A DNA stretch of 6,537 nucleotides from positions 1 through 6,537 of the forward strand of contig JAEXXS010000378.1 of the NCBI GenBank assembly GCA_023451915.1, written 5' to 3'. Origin of the DNA: Pseudomonadota bacterium. GTDB lineage: Bacteria > Pseudomonadota > Alphaproteobacteria > Rhizobiales > Rhizobiaceae. The position numbers and the translations under genes were made by a program. Position 1 is the stretch's first letter. Every line of letters starts with the position of its first letter. Of the stretch, positions 5,918 to 6,537 are shown one piece after another. The notes beneath the pieces were generated by a model that had not been told where the DNA came from, did not search any database, and saw only the letters and a program-made list of their open reading frames with translations.

Positions 5918-6537
5918 TTGAAGACAGCACGAAACTCTCCGGCAACGGACAGGTCTGGACCGTGGATGTCGCAGGCCGCAAGGTCGATCTTCCAATTGTG
6001 CCGATCAATCCGAACTTCGCCATTTCGCTGATGATGGTCATCGATCTTGGCGTTCGTTTCGGTGAACATGCCGGCAAGGCACTGGCCGAAAAGCTGGCGC
6101 CGCTGAAGCCCGATGTGATCGTCGGCGCTGCAACGCTCGGCATTCCGGTGGCGATTGAAGTGTCACGGGCACTTGGCCTTGATGATTATGTGATATTGCA
6201 GAAGTCGCCGAAAATCCATCTCGGCGATGCGTTGGTGCAGACGATTTCTTCGATCACCTCCAAAGGCGAGCAGCGCCTGCTTCTAGACCGTCAGGCAATC
6301 CCGCTTCTCAAGGGAAAGCGCGTGGTCGTAGTGGACGATGTCGTGGCGTCGGGTTCGAGCCTCAAAGGCTCAATCGAGCTGGTGCGCAAGGCAGGCGGTG
6401 ATGTCGTCGGCATTGGCGTGATCCTCACCGAGGCCAAGGACTGGCAGGAAACGCTTGGCGATGATGTGAAGCTGCTTCACAGCCTCGCGCATATTCCGCA
6501 GTTCGACAGTCAGGATGGCGAGTGGAAGCCAATTCAG
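5914..6537 (+). CDS. Type I phosphoribosyltransferase, Apt/Xpt-like, C-terminus open at window edge
   Basis: The enzyme is expected to transfer ribose-5-phosphate from PRPP to a nucleobase in the cytoplasm, giving a nucleotide. The 208 visible codons are uninterrupted and no stop is reached. The PRPP-binding signature VVVVDDVVASGSS is at residues 137-149, with acidic pair D141-D142. VGAATLGIPVAIEVSRALG (70-88) matches the first PRPP-loop region, and QKSPKIHLGDALVQTISS (96-113) the flexible-loop/hood region, as in adenine and xanthine PRTs. The protein is probably nearly complete. Its ATG overlaps the EcfT stop (ATGA, 5914-5917), with AAGGA (5900-5904) as ribosome site. The base cannot be chosen from sequence alone: purine is most likely from family resemblance, pyrimidine is possible. 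A regulatory PurR-like role is less likely because no DNA-binding domain precedes the PRT fold. Confidence 0.93.
   Translation, partial: MIEDSTKLSGNGQVWTVDVAGRKVDLPIVPINPNFAISLMMVIDLGVRFGEHAGKALAEKLAPLKPDVIVGAATLGIPVAIEVSRALGLDDYVILQKSPKIHLGDALVQTISSITSKGEQRLLLDRQAIPLLKGKRVVVVDDVVASGSSLKGSIELVRKAGGDVVGIGVILTEAKDWQETLGDDVKLLHSLAHIPQFDSQDGEWKPIQ

Overview
The window looks like a moderately GC-rich alphaproteobacterial chromosome, most likely Hyphomicrobiales and plausibly the Brucella/Ochrobactrum group. That placement is inferred from codon use, the style of the autotransporter and the gene set. No marker gene here fixes the species.

Layout. (1) Positions 1-2510, minus strand: a large classical (type Va) autotransporter. 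It is complete at the N-terminus and runs off the left edge inside its C-terminal beta-barrel, with 836 codons visible. It has a long signal peptide, a beta-helical passenger with about 24-residue rungs, a short stretch of RTX-like glycine/aspartate motifs, an autochaperone-like segment, a Pro/Glu-rich linker and most of the barrel. (2) Positions 2511-3130: a 620-base divergent intergenic region. It holds a plausible promoter for the right-hand operon, three helically phased TGACTC boxes, a -35-like element for the autotransporter and some ambiguous coding-like debris. (3) Positions 3131-6537, plus strand: a tight four-gene operon encoding an ECF-type (energy-coupling factor) importer and a phosphoribosyltransferase. 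The order is S component, double-NBD ATPase, EcfT, then a type I phosphoribosyltransferase (PRT) that is open at the right edge. The last three genes are linked by ATGA stop/start overlaps.

How the genes work together (inference). S + A-A' + T form a complete dedicated ECF importer. The translationally coupled Apt/Xpt-like PRT suggests the imported solute is a nucleobase or related base, trapped inside the cell as its nucleotide. The S component is not one I can assign to a known vitamin family, so the substrate is open. The most distinctive observation is a consistent asymmetry in the motor. The defects in the two ATPase domains (switch His to Gln in NBD1; LSSRQ signature and broken D-loop in NBD2) all fall on the same composite ATP site. 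EcfT also appears to have lost the Arg of its second coupling motif. The autotransporter is divergent from the operon and shows no evident functional link to it.
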